A stretch of 64,000 nucleotides of DNA from Neckera pumila (lineage: Eukaryota; Streptophyta; Bryopsida; Hypnales; Neckeraceae): contig OZ018417.1 in the NCBI GenBank assembly GCA_963969595.1, forward strand, positions 8,124,501 to 8,188,500. Direction: 5' to 3'. Numbering within the stretch: the first letter of the stretch is position 1; each line of letters begins with the position of its first letter. Below, one piece after another: positions 34,354 through 46,745 of this stretch. Under the pieces are notes generated by a model. It worked only from the letters and a program-made list of their open reading frames with translations, did not search any database and had not been told where the DNA came from. The position numbers and the translations under genes are program-made.

Positions 34354-34784
34354 GTAGCTTGCAACCTCTAATTGGATTTTGAAAGATTTTTAGATGCCAT
34401 TAAAAAGATAGGAGATATGAATGAATTGATAACCAAATATATTGATGTACAAGGCATTTTTTTGTCTCTCTTTAGTGATGTGCTGCGTACTAATTTGGTC
34501 ACTGAGAGCTTTGACATGCGCTAGGAAGATCTTAAAAGTCTTCAAGATCTTGTAAGGGAAATATGAAATACAATGGTCCCTTGTCTACCAGGGACTGTTC
34601 CAAGTTAATATTATCAAGCCAATTCTTGAATACAAATAATAGAAATGAAATTTGAATTCAATAATATCTCACTTATGCTCTCTACAACAACATTGACTTT
34701 GGCAGGTATGCTAGGCCTTGCCATTGTGACTAGTCTAGTCACTTAAAAATACTTCACCATTTGCATACAAGGTATAGTTTTTAC

Positions 34785-35500
34785 TCTACCAAAATTCAAG
34801 ATTTGTAACTGATCCAAGCACATAGAAATCAAATATCATTTGTTAAATAAAAAAATTGAATCTAACTAAATCCAAATAACCTACAGATCAACTCAAATAA
34901 TGTAGACTAGTATTCCATTGAAGCTTTACCCCAATTCAAATTTCAAGAATGTGCTAAAGCACTTAGATTAACACTCTATACCAAGGGTAAAGATCAATAA
35001 ATATTTTATTTTATCTTGTTATATAAATTTTCAATAAATAAAAATGTTCATAGAATAGTTATATTTAGTTATTGATGCTTTATATGTACACTAAAGGTCA
35101 CAATCTATAATCACAATCTTTAAGTCATTTCTCTCACCAAAAGAGGTGTATATGTACATGAAATTATTAATAATTTGTATTCCTAATATTAATTCTCATG
35201 CGGTGATTAGTATGCTTTTGTTATAGCATCTTTAACAACATTACTTCAACAAGTTAGTATATATTTATGTAGTTATCACTATTGTATCTCCAAAGTTTAC
35301 AATTTTGTACGTCTTTTTAGCACAATCATTAGTAAAACCTTGTATCAAGTTATTAAATCTTGAATCCTATTTAATGGTTTTCAAATGCTATTATTCTTAT
35401 AATTACACATTACATAAAAAATTTAATTCATTAAGAATGATAAACCTTAACTATTTGATTTATAATTAATTTTTAAAACTTTGATGCCTTGTTTCTATTG
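34785..35500 (+). mobile_element. Copia RNase H tail and LTR fragment (plus strand)
   Basis: 34800-34990 reads DPST*KSNIIC then ISRMC*ST*INTL, which aligns with DRSKHIEIKCH and ISRICLSTWINTL of the copia copy near 51000. It is followed by sequence matching, in reverse complement, the LTRs at 46380-46745 and 60585-61000 (ACATTACTTCAACAAGTTAG-like and TTATCACTATTGTA blocks). Confidence 0.65.
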
Positions 35501-35764
35501 AACCTTGGAAAGAATTGACTTTCATAGTACAACTCTAATAATTACATGCTGACAATTCTACTAACTATAAGAGTTATAGTTTGTTTGTTTGATGGGGCCC
35601 AACTTACATTTATTGTGTTTAACACTATTATGTTCCAATTTCATTTTGATACTTAAGATTTGAAATTTCTAACTATTGCACGGCATTGTTAACCTATAAA
35701 GTTTTGAAGAACCATATTGCAATTTCAAGATTTATTATCAACTATTATAAGTTGGATCCAAAGG

Positions 35765-36820
35765 GATAATGGGAAGGGGAAATATTTAATTTGAGGAAAG
35801 AAAGTGGTACTTTACTAGTAGGAAAGGCACAATTGGTTTTCTTTGAAATTGAATGAAGTGACCTTATCCAAAAAAAAATTGGTGAAGACTCTCCTTTCTT
35901 TCATCAAGCATTGGATTTTTGGCCCCTTTTGTATTAAAGAAGAAAATAATTACATCACATTTTCAAGAAACTTGTTGGAACGTAATTCATGGATAAATGA
36001 AACTGGGAATGGAGTCTTACAGAGAGTATACTAGAATTTGCAACTTGATCTTCCTTTAGCATTATAAATCCATACAAATGGGATGATTTTAGCAAAAAGA
36101 TTGATTTAAGTGAGGTTGTTGGACTTTTGTGATTAAGAATTTGAGATTTGCAAAATTTTCTACCTCTAGTCGTTCAAAGTAGGAAATGTCTCACTTACTC
36201 CCCAATAGCCCTGGCTGGTGATTGTCTTCTAATTGGATTTTGCAAGTCTTCAAGATGCCACTTAAAGAAACACAAGATATAAATGAAGTGATAGCCAAAT
36301 ATATTGGCAAGGCATTTTTTTGTCTTTCTATAGTAATGTGCTACTAATCTAGTCACTGGGACCTTTGACATATACTAGGAGAATCTTGAAAGTCTTTAAG
36401 ATCTTGTAAGGGTGATATGAAAAATAACAGTGCTTTGTCTTCCAGGGGCTATTCCAAGTTAGTATTATCAAGCTCATTTCTTCAATATAAAGAATAAAAA
36501 TAAAATCTGAATTCATTAATATCTAATTTATATTCCCTATAACAAAATTGACATCCGTAGGTACGTTGAGCCTTGCTAATGTGGCTAGTCTAGTCACTTA
36601 ATGCTTCACCATTTGCATACAAGGTCCTCAATCAATTCATTCAAGATTGAGAAATAAAAGAAGATTTACAAAAATGAAGGTCCAATTTTAAATTTGTCAT
36701 AAATCATAATTTATTTTATCTTGAAAAGATCCACATCTACTATCTATTATCTTGTTAGGTTATCTTATATGTTATCTCCTCACATCCTAAACTTTATTAC
36801 TATATTAAAGATCTTTATGA
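35765..36820 (+). repeat. Long dispersed repeat, copy 3
   Basis: The block order matches copies 1 and 2: GAGGAAAGAAAGTGGTACTTTA, ACTCTCCTTTCTTTCATCAAG, TTTGCAAAATTTTCTACCTC, TAATTGGATTTTGCAAGTCTTC, CACATCCTAAACTTTATTA. Uninterrupted, so it serves as the empty-site reference for the insertions in copy 2. Confidence 0.8.
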
Positions 36821-37700
36821 ACTTTCATGATATCAATTTGAGCGAGGTGTCAATTTCAATGCAAGAGGTTGAATTCACTATTGACAGTATGTGATCAAGC
36901 ACACAACGGCCTATAAAATTCTAATTTATAAACAAGTCAATTTGAGCCCATCAACGGTTGGAGCATGCCCTTTCCAAAATTTGAGTGTACAAGTTTCGTT
37001 TCTTTGGATAGTGAGGTATTAATAATGTCAATCCCAATTTTCTTAAACAAAAATAATAGAGATAATGTTTAAACTCAATCATATCTTTGTTAAGCTCTTT
37101 GTGACATGGTTGACTCCAGGGTTGACTTCAAGAATTGCACAAATTCCTGCATGAAATTTAATTGGCTGTAGAATTAAGATGCTTATACAACTCCAACATA
37201 TGAGGCAATATATATTTTGTTCATAAGCAATTGTAATCCTTTCCTATATAACCAATTGTTTATCGTTTTTTGTCTCAATCCTCCCATCTAACTCTACCTA
37301 AACTAAACTTTGATTTGTATTGTCCTAAACTTTATTACCATATCCAACTATTCAAATTCAGCATTTTATGCCAAATAATTTATTAAAATTAAAAAATTTA
37401 GCGCTCATCATTCACTTTATAATTAATAAAAATTCTTATTGATTGATTGGTTTATTTTCAAAATGTTAACAACTAAATTATTTAAAAAAATATTAAAAAA
37501 GTAGCCAATTTGTTATTTTGAGATTTGCATATGACAACTTGGATGCAAGGAATCCAAATAAATCAACACCCAATGCCTCTTACTTGTCCATTTGTCTCCA
37601 TTTGTTAGTATTTGTACTTTACCATCGATTTGTTAACCTCATATCCCCCTTTTTGTGCATGAACACCAACTAATAGCATGTCACTTACTTACCTTTTTGT
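36821..37700. other. AT-rich intergenic DNA, nothing recognised
   Basis: No open frame or repeat that I can support. Part of the start (to about 37170) may be a further diverged copy of the tail of the long repeat. Confidence 0.45.
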
Positions 37701-37729
37701 TTGTCACAAGCTTTTCAACATGAATATAA

Positions 37730-37806
37730 CCCACAATTTGTTAATAGTTCAACTTCTACAACATTAATTTATTTGTTTTCCATCTTCCTTATCAAAGTAA
37801 ATCTTC

Positions 37807-37838
<32 letters not shown>

Positions 37839-38400
37839 CTTCTTCTTCTTCTTCTTCTTCTTCTTCTTCTTCTTCTTTTTTTAATTTATTTAACATTTGC
37901 CGACTTTGATAGCCAAGTACAATAGTTTGAATTTGTTATAATATTAGTCTCCCCTTGCTGTCAAATCTTTGGTGACATTGAAGGGGCCAGAACTGAACTA
38001 TCAATTCAAAGCCTACAATTCTATTATCTTCTGTGATGTTGAAGGGGCTAGAACTGAACTATCAATTCAAAGCCTACAATTATGTTATCTTCCCTGACAT
38101 TAAAGGGGCCAGAACTGAACTATCAATTCAAAGCCTACAATTTTATTCTCTTTGGATGGTAGGTACCTTCTAGAGTAGATTGTGATTGAATGTGACCCAT
38201 GTGCTAATAGTTCAGCTTCTACAACATTAATTAATTTATTTTCGCAACTCCTCTTCAAAGTAATTTTATAGTTTAATTTTTTTCTTTTCTTTTCTTCTTT
38301 ACGTTTGCCGACCTTGATAGCCAGGTACTGTAATTTCAATTGTTATATTAGTTCTACCTTGGAGTCGGATCTTTGGGGACAAAAAAGGGACCAATATTCA
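37730..38400 (+). repeat. Nested tandem duplications around the CTT array
   Basis: The outer copies 37735-37960 and 38205-38390 share AATAGTTCA(A/G)CTTCTACAAC and TTTGCCGAC(T/C)TTGATAGCCA. Between them three units of about 62 bp repeat CAGAACTGAACTATCAATTC plus AAAGCCTACAATT (37971, 38034, 38096). The CTT expansion exists only in the first outer copy. Confidence 0.88.
37806..37878 (+). repeat. (CTT)n microsatellite
   Basis: About 24 CTT units. The poly-leucine frame across it is not a gene. Confidence 0.97.
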
Positions 38401-38449
38401 AACTGACCTCAATATATTCAAACTTTCAAAGCCTACTGAATTTTGTTCT

Positions 38450-40400
38450 TTTGAATGGGTTTTGAGCCTACCAGTCTGCTCACCTCACCCCTAGCCAGAG
38501 TAGACCGACTGTGATTGGGTGAACGGAGTTTCATTTCGTAGGCCGGTCGTTCGAGGCGGCCCTTCCTTGGTAGGGCATGTCCCTACGTATCAACGGACCA
38601 ACCATTTTACCTTACTGGTGGGTTTGTTAGTCAGTCAAACTGGGGTTCCCACCACCAGTCGGTCCAGTTCGAGTTTCCGTGTGCCATTCCAGTCGCTGCT
38701 TGCCCTGCAATGGAGTGTTGTTCGCAATGGAGTGTTGTTCTAGCTTATTAGTTCTTTCTATTGTCCTTTTTCAATTGATTATTTTTAAACCAGTGGCTGA
38801 CTGACACGACGAATGGATTGACAGTAATAACTTAGTACCTTACCAGTTGGAGTGTGGGTTCTTCCATTCTTCTCCGGACGTGTATTGGGATTTATCATGG
38901 GTAATGGAATGATGAGACTTGCACAGTGCGCAATCATATGATTTGTTGAAAATAGTGTAGTCAACCTAGTAAGGCAAGGAAACAAGGGGGAGTTTTTTTT
39001 CTCATGTACTGTTCACTGCTACTACTCTCTACACATGCAATGTCCTTAGGCTTCACACGATCTAACCTATGAATCAAACAATTTTCGAAGTGCAAATCAA
39101 GAAAATGTGTTTCACCAATGCAACATATGAGATCCTTCTTCAAGTACAATTACAACAACTGAAGCCTGCCCAATCAAGGAACCATTGACAAAATTGATTA
39201 TTCCAACGCAGGAGTGCTGGAGGAGCTGGAAATGAAATGTCCATTGAGGATTAATTGAATTAACCTGAATAAGTTATTAAGTTAGTTAACAACAACTAGA
39301 AGTGTTGTTATTCGCCGCAGAAATATCTGCCTGCTACAGTTGCGCTGCCGACAGAGTGCCTGTTGCGCAATTCTCTCCCCACCTTGTCTGCGTGGTATCG
39401 AACCCAAAGTAAGCTTACGACTGGTTCCTCAATTTGTGCAACCGCGTTTCCAGTTTCCACCCAAAAGAAACTGAAGAATGGTTTCTTTTTGGAATCACTC
39501 CCAAAAAAATTAATAACAAATGAAAAAGTAACCCTAATTTTTTCAGCCACCAGGTCATGCTCACTACAGTTTTTTTTTTTTTTTTTTTTTTGAAACATGC
39601 TCACTACAGTTTTGAATACCGTAATCTACACTCTACAGTCAGTCCAGGAACTCCATCTTCTAAAAGACGGTGAACAAGACTTCCGGAGTAGTAACTTGTT
39701 AAGAAGTTAACTTCTACAGTACTGTAGAAGTGAAACTGTGCAACATCGACGGAAACTTCAGTTCAGAAGTTCAGTTAACTTGCAGAAGTGCAACAGTGAT
39801 GACGGACATGATGCCACTCACTGCACCTGACAGGCAGGAATCGAAGACCCAGTCGTCCACCAATTCTTCCATAAAATGGTTGACGAAATCTAGAATTTTC
39901 ATCCCTTGAGTGGCTCGGACTTGCCTTGAAGTTCAATGAAAGGCTTTTCTAATTTTCATGATTCGGAGTGATCGAACCCTCCGTCCTTGGTTGGGGTTCT
40001 ACTGTTTCTAGTCTAGGCTTTCCCTGGCTACGCTTTGGCCGAGTCAAATTGACGGAGCTCAGCTGTCTCATGACACGAAGTGATCGAACTGATATTCTCT
40101 TGGGGAGTCGGTTCCGTCTCTTGTATTGGAGACTTCGATTCATAAGTGTTGTAAATAAACTAAACTATTCGTCATGGAGTGGTGGTGGTGGTGATGGAAC
40201 TCTATTTGTTTTCTGTGGAATCAATGGGGGGTTGTCTGACGGTGTTGTTGGCAGGAACTTAGTCCGGAGACGGAGCCCCTGCCTGGTTGCAGTCCGTAGA
40301 AATACGGCATCATGTTCATCCGCTGGTGCTGAACTGCTGACAGGGGGAGCCTGGCGCCACGTCTTCACCGAAAAGGACAATTACTGTGGATAACTATGGA
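38450..40400. other. GC-richer intergenic stretch without a convincing gene
   Basis: Base composition is closer to genic DNA than the surroundings. The longest frame (39968-40393, +) has no recognisable domain and no splice support. A 22-bp perfect palindrome (ACTTCTACAG and its complement, 39710-39731) lies inside. It may be a promoter-proximal relic or a decayed element. Confidence 0.4.
39556..39613 (+). repeat. Direct repeat flanking a poly(T)-GAAA insert
   Basis: CATGCTCACTACAGTTTT occurs twice, 40 bp apart, with only a T run and GAAA between. The layout equals a target-site duplication around a retroposed tail, or a replication slip. Confidence 0.8.
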
Positions 40401-42330
40401 AAGGACAATTACTGTGGGGCTACTGGCTGGGCTACGTGACCAAAATCAGTGAGAGATAAGGTGCGTATCGCCAGGAAACGCCACTTTTGTGGTGCTGTGC
40501 CTAGTTGCTACTTATTATACTAGTCAAATTTTCATTTTTAGTTTGCTGGCAAGTGAAAGGAGGTTCCAACGCACCAAAGAATGTGATATTTGGATACCGT
40601 ATGCAAAAGTTACAAAGGGTTAAAGAGGGTGTTTTCTTTTATAGATGTTCCATAACATTGTATATTGACTCCAAAGGTTCCCTTGCCTGAAGGTATAATT
40701 TTAGAAAGATACCTTCTTTTGTTGTGACTTTGATTGAATTTAGAGTTCAAGATTGACTATTGTCTCATGTTCTATAATGTTGTTAGGCACATTCCCAATC
40801 GGAGCGCTACAGCAATCTCTAAAATGGAGGGAGCAAAAGGGCGCCTTGTTGCAATGATTAATAATGCTATGTTTGTAAAATCATTTCTTCAACATATCTG
40901 CATATAGGTTTTGAGATGTATATAGAGTGACAAATGGCAGTTTTAGGCAGTGTGTGATTGTGGGTGTATAGGAGGCAAATCCTTGTTGATCCCCCCTCAT
41001 TCTTGGCTATATAGGTTGTTATCTTTCTGTAAAGGAAGAGATGAACAATGATTAATTATAGTTTGGTTGCCGAGGTAGTTGTGGTGCATTATGATTGGCT
41101 ACAAGTCTCTCAATATTGCAACCAGTCTTTGGTCAATTTTGTTTTCAAACTCTAGTCGGAAAATAACAAGCCTTATATGGCACCGGTATGGGAGGACCAA
41201 ATATTCCTCTGAAAAATTCATGATAATTATGTTTTGAGGAAAAAATATCTGGAAAATTATAAAACCATTCCAAACTTGATTTTTGCACATGAGAAAATTT
41301 TCCCATTGAAGAAACCTGCTCCAAAGAAAAATATGTATAACTGCTTAAGTGATCAGAAATGGGTTGCCTCCCTTATTCATCTTATGATCTTTCTACATGC
41401 ATAAATTTGTCTAGCAGCACATTGGCACCTTTTTGTATAGGGGGGCTTATTAATTACAATGAGATGATTAAATTTAGCAAATTTGAGGTTGAAGTCCTAT
41501 GGAGAGTTAAATATACAAAAATAGTCAACCATTAAACATGCAACACATTTTAACCTTTATTGAACAAGGTGAAAATTTTGGATCTAAGCCTACCCTTGCA
41601 ACAAATGTTAGAGTACAAATTTATGGAGGTCTTATACTATGTTTTCTAAGTGTGAAGGGTTTGCCAACTTTGCCATTTTAGACCATACATATTATACAAG
41701 GTGACACATTGATATAAACTAATAATCAATTCTATTATATCATTCCGTAATGTTATCTCTATCTATAAGAAGTGGTTAACATCAAAAATTATTTTGGATT
41801 TTGATTCCCAAAATTGTAAAAAAAAATGATCTCTTTTTGGTCAAGATTTTTGAATGTGAAAAATTGTGAAATTCTTTAAATGCAACCATAGGTATATAAT
41901 CTACCTTCATTTTGAAAAAAATGAAAAAGTTTCAAACCCAAATTCTTTCCTATTCAATAGATATAGTTGCTCAAAGTAGAAAGTTTTTCTATTTTCCATT
42001 ACATGACTTTGGATATATAGCAACTCCAAAATTCAAAAAAATTAGAGGATGTGAAATTAATTTTGCATCTTTCAATATAATGTACATAGTTGGATTTAGA
42101 ACTATTATAGCTAAAATTAAAACATGAATCCACAACACAAAAGAATAAATGACCTCACATTAGCACACTCCCATTGTGAACATAAAACACTCTTCAACAT
42201 CAAATTCCTCACATTTTCTTGTGAGAGCTACATCCTTTTTGTGTTGAAAAAAAAACAAAAAAACAAATTCTCAAAAGGGATCTCCATTATAGTGCCTACA
42301 TGAATCTTAAAAATGTTTTTTGTGAATGCA
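40400..42330. repeat. Segment related to 58690-60010
   Basis: Shared blocks in order: GCAAGTGAAAGGAGGTTCC with ACGCACCAA, ATCTTTCTACATG, ATGAGATGATTAAATTTAGC, ATCTAAGCCT(A/G)CCCTTGCAA, AATGTTATCTCTATCTAT. Both segments are followed by the same LTR and copia-derived sequence. No gene seen. Unit class unknown. Confidence 0.8.
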
Positions 42331-42339
42331 TCCAAACTT

Positions 42340-43266
42340 AGAATTGTATATAACAATAATTAATACATTATTACAAATTTATTCAAATAATGTTTTTAAA
42401 ATATGCTATAGTAGAAGCATAACATAATGCTCATGAGAATGAATACTATTTATATTAAATTGTTGATCAGTCCATATACATATATCTCTTCAGGGAGAGA
42501 GATGTACACATAAAGGTTGTGATTATGGATTGTGACCCTTAGTGCACATATAGAGTATTAAAAATTAAATTAAACTATACAAGAAATACTCTCCTTTTAT
42601 TGAAACTTTATATAATAAAATAAAATATTCATTGATCTTCTCCCCCAATATAGTGTTAAACCAAGTGCTTTAGCACATTTTTGAAATTTGGATTGAGCTA
42701 AAACTTTAGTGATGATATCAATCCACATTGTTTAAACTGATGTGTAGGTTATTTGGATTTACTTATATTCGGCTTTTTTTTCCATAGAAAATGATCTTTT
42801 AAATCTATTGTCTTGGATTTGTCGTAAATTTTGGATATTTACAAAGTTTTATATATGACTAATTATATATCAAAAAAGAACTGTATATGTTCACAGAGAG
42901 GATATCTAATATCCTTAAGGACTGGTCATAATCACTGGGATTCTTTAGTAGCCGCTGAAAATATAACCAAATGTAGATTATTTAGATTTTTCAATCCTGT
43001 GTAGGCCCACAAATGTAACAACTTTGCCCAATCAAATCCATACACCTTTATAAGACAATAGAAGATGTTGAATGCCTCGAGAATGTTTGATAATAAAGTT
43101 CAAATCCTTGATATTTGATAGGTACAAGAAGAATCTCTTGATTGCTGACCATTAGAAGGATCCATGATTAGACATAAACTATGATAGTGATTAACTAGAT
43201 AAATAATAGTTGGGCTAGTTCGTTTTATTGCTAACTACTAAAAATTGGTCTATAAATAGACATAAA
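42340..43266 (-). mobile_element. Copia derivative, 3' half (first part)
   Basis: On the minus strand a polypurine tract (AATAAAAGGAGAG, about 42590-42603) precedes an LTR that runs down to about 42340. Above it lies the RNase H tail (YDKSKTIDLKDHF) and one copy of the repeat that is multiplied in the relatives at 51100-51520 and 61300-61760. It is cut at 43266 by the CACTA-like element and resumes at 45585. Confidence 0.7.
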
Positions 43267-45581
43267 TACTACAAGAAAATGGCCCTATTTGTGACTTCAA
43301 AAAGTGACTTCACCAAAAATACGACTGCTCGGTGATTCGGCTCCCTAATTGCATTGGTAGAGACAGACTCTACGGCATTTGAGTCCTCTTGCAGTCATGG
43401 GCGCGACTTCTGGATGAAGAGTTTAGGAGGTTCAACCTTCATCTATTGAATTTCGTTTGTAGTGTTCTTCACCATCCAATGTAGAAACAGTGAAATGGCT
43501 GGAGGAGACCTAAATCATGAAAAAGTACAATGTAGTCATACATTGTAACTGCGCGTGTCTCTAAGGTGACTTCATAATGACTTTTGCATGACTGAACAAA
43601 TTAAACTAATTACTTTAGTCATTTATGTTTTCTTTATCTTTACTTCAACTTTTTCTTTCATGTCTTTTATATGTTCTTTCTTTTTATATTCTTTCTGTAT
43701 TTGTTTGACAATTTCATTACTTATAAATTTTTTTCATCCTTTTCTTTTAAAAACTTATATTTTCTACTCTCTTTTATATATATTTTTTATCCTTTCCTTT
43801 TTTAAATTTATTTATTAATAATTTTTTCCTTTTGAATTTCCGTAATTGACTAATTTGCTTCATGTCTTCAAACCATCTTTAATTTCTCTGATTTCCTTGA
43901 GTTTCATTTATCTTTTTTTTGCTTCTTTGTCTTTTCTCTCTTTCATATCTTCTTTAATTCTCTTTGTTGCTTATTTAACTTAAATTATTTTTCCCTTCTA
44001 CAATTCCAAAATTCTTTCTTAAATATGGAAGCAATAATTTCAGCCAAATGGGGCCTTTGTCATTGAATAACTTCTAAAAGGTTCAAGTCACTAACATTTG
44101 AATTAGTACGAGTCTCCACACACATTTCTTGCAGTACTTTGATGCTGCCAGCAACAAACAAAATGTTGAACTTCTGCCTTGTGCTAATGACTATGTTGCC
44201 TCTAACTCCCATTGATGACTTCCAAATGACTATACTAATGACTTCTAAATGACTTCCAACATGACTATGCTAAAGTCATAGACTACTGAACATCAACTTC
44301 AACACTGTTTCATGGCTTCTTTGGTACTACTACAAAATGACTTCCTACGACTGCAGAATGAGTTGAAAATGTCTTAGACTACTACACATTTACTCTGATA
44401 CTGCTTTGGTGCCTTGTGCATTATGATGCATTATGCAATTTTCAAACATTGTGCTTACCTTTCATCCTACTTTATCTACATCTATAGCACATTTTCATAT
44501 ATGTCATATATGACAAGGATGGACAAAATTCAGATAGGATGTTAGAAAATGTCAAAGAAAATATCTTTTCCAATCCCTTTTGCAAAGTTGTTTATAACTT
44601 TTGATTTGAGGCTCAAAATTTAAAATGGATTCTTGGAGATGAAAGTGAGATTGATTTCCCAACTTCTTCTAGTTCAAAGTGAAAAAAACTAATTTACTCG
44701 TTAGGCCTAAATGAGGTCAATTATCACTTGTAACACAATTCGTGCGTTTTACATGTCCCACATGGTTTGTCTTGCCTCTTACCTCCCCACTTGTATAAAG
44801 GGCTTGTCATTTCATCTCTTTAAATTCACACACTAAGTGACTTTGGAAGCCATGTGTCACATATGTCAAATATGGTGTATAGTGTATTGTATATTGTGCA
44901 TGGTGTATTGTTGTAGAATTTTGAATGTATTCATATGTGATTGTAGAATGACAACTCCCCATGCAATTATCATTATACTTCTTCATGCACACATTGTTGC
45001 AACTTGAAAATGATAGAAAAATGACTTTCTATGTCTTCAAGGAATGTATTGAATCCTATATCCACGTTACTTCAGAATGACTAATCTACCACGTGTCAGT
45101 CCACCAAATTGGTGTAGAAACTCCATCACAACTTCTAAATGACTCTGAAATGACTTGAAAATCACTTCCAACATGGCTGTCCACGTCAAATGTATAAGGG
45201 GTCTTTGTGATAGAAAAATGACTTCAAAATGGCTTCCGACGTGGTTGTCCACGTCAGAATTACAAGGGGTCTTCCATAACTTCAAAATGACTTTGAAATG
45301 ACTGTCCATGTCGGACAAAAGTGGGAAACACTTTCCACATGTTAGCCAAAGAGCCATTTCCTTAACTCAAACTTTCTTTATCACTTGAATGAAAACCATT
45401 AGTCATCCAATTCTACTTCAGCGTTGGTGATAATAAAAACCGAAGTCGTATATAAATGATTTCACGAAAACGACTGCATGGCCCCAAAGTCGTTTTCCAA
45501 TCATATATGCTTATTTGACTTCAAAATGACTGCTGCACAGTCATATTCCGCAGTCATAAATGTGGCTACTTTTTTGTAGTG
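43267..45581. mobile_element. CACTA-like transposon, non-autonomous, 2.3 kb
   Basis: The left end reads TACTACAAGAAAATGGCC and the right end, on the opposite strand, CACTACAAAAAAGTAGCC. Both sides are packed with short subterminal repeats built on AATGACTT(C/T) in either orientation, a hallmark of CACTA elements, which use them for transposase binding. The 3-bp flanks are AAA/AAG. Comparison with 51655 and 62030 shows an unoccupied site. No transposase frame is visible; the 96-codon frame at 45067-45357 consists of the repeats. Confidence 0.85.
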
Positions 45582-45870
45582 AAGTTATGATAAACAGCTA
45601 ACTAGATATGCAAGATTTGGTTTAGATCTTTTTTTTATTGACTATACAAGATCTGGTCTAGTACTTGTAGATAAATATATACGATTGTCAATAGCTTGTA
45701 ATTTAAATCCCATGTGTCATTTCTTCCTTTTGAAAAGATAAATGGCATTATAGATTGTATATATTTAACCTCTAAATGACCAAGTATATAATCAATACAG
45801 GCAAGAAATCTTGAATAGGTTCCTACGTGGTCATTTTTGGCCGGATGTTTATGAAATTTGAGCATGCATG
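45582..45870 (-). mobile_element. Copia derivative, continuation after the CACTA-like insertion
   Basis: The text TATGATAAACAGCTAACTAG, ATGCAAGATTTGG and TTTCTTCCTTTTGAAAAG continues the copia derivative as in 51660-51790 and 62035-62150. It fades out near 45800. Confidence 0.75.
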
Positions 45871-46379
45871 TTCTAAAATTTCAGAGTAAAAACCTTTATT
45901 GATTGCAAATTGATAAAGTTTAACTTCAAAGACATATTTATGTTATGATGTCCTGAACTTTTTAGAAAGCTTGGGCAGTTTTTAAAAAAAATTGGAATTT
46001 TTTTGCAAATAAAGCTCATCAACTTTTGAAATTTGGCATATATATAACTAATAAAATATGGCATACAATTATCTAAGGAAAAACAAATTTTGGTCCTTAA
46101 ATCACATTCTAAGAGGACTCAAAATTTGTTAGCTATATTGGTGGTTTAAAAAAAAAACATTTTCTTCCAATGGTTGGAAATTTAAAATCTTGAGCAATGA
46201 AACAAATATGAGGCACAATGCTAAGTGCAGTAGATGCAAGTTGGATCTTATCAATCAAACAAACTACAATGCTTATAATTAATAGAATTATGAATATGGA
46301 GTTATAGGAGCTGTACTATGAAAGTCAATAATTTCCAAGGCCCAACAAAAACAAGCCATCAAGATTTAAGAAATCAATA

Positions 46380-46745
46380 ACACATCAATAGTTAAAGCTC
46401 ATCATTCTTAATGAATTTGATTTTTTATATTGGTGGAATTGCAATGTGTAATTATAAGAATTAATATTAGCATTATAATACTATTGCACAAGATTTAAGA
46501 AAAATTCAAGTAAAACAATTCCATACAAGATTTTATTAAATTTTGTGCAAAAAAATCCATACAAAATTAAGTTTTTTGGAGATACAATAGTGATAACTAC
46601 ATTAATACACATTTGTCCAAGTAATATTGTTAAAATATACTATAGTAAAGCATAATGTAATTCTTGCAAGAATGATTACTATTTATACTAAATTATTAAT
46701 TACTTCATGCATATACCGGCTTGTAATTTATTTTTTCTACATTGT
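46380..46745 (-). mobile_element. LTR fragment of the copia derivative family
   Basis: Matches 60556-60900 in the same orientation: AAGAAATCAATA, CTCATCATTCTTAATGA, GGAATTGCAATGTGTAATT, ACAATAGTGATAACTACATTA. It holds the unoccupied form (GATTTAAGAAATCAATAA) of the site next to which copy F ends. Confidence 0.75.

Larger units (their letters stand above)
32246..34795 (+). repeat. Long dispersed repeat, copy 2, with nested insertions
   Basis: The same block order as copy 1 but interrupted by a MITE (32457-32729), a solo LTR (32852-33989) and a second MITE copy (34113-34353). Without them the copy is about as long as the first half of copy 1. Confidence 0.78.

Noticed and set aside
37701..37925. 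Poly-leucine open frame
   Set aside because: Caused by the CTT microsatellite; resembles no transmembrane protein beyond it.
39968..40393. 141-codon plus frame as a gene
   Set aside because: No recognisable domain, no start context or splice support; GC-rich DNA gives long frames by chance.
45067..45357. 96-codon minus frame in the CACTA-like element as a transposase piece
   Set aside because: The residues repeat with the AATGACTT-type subterminal repeats; it is not a transposase domain.
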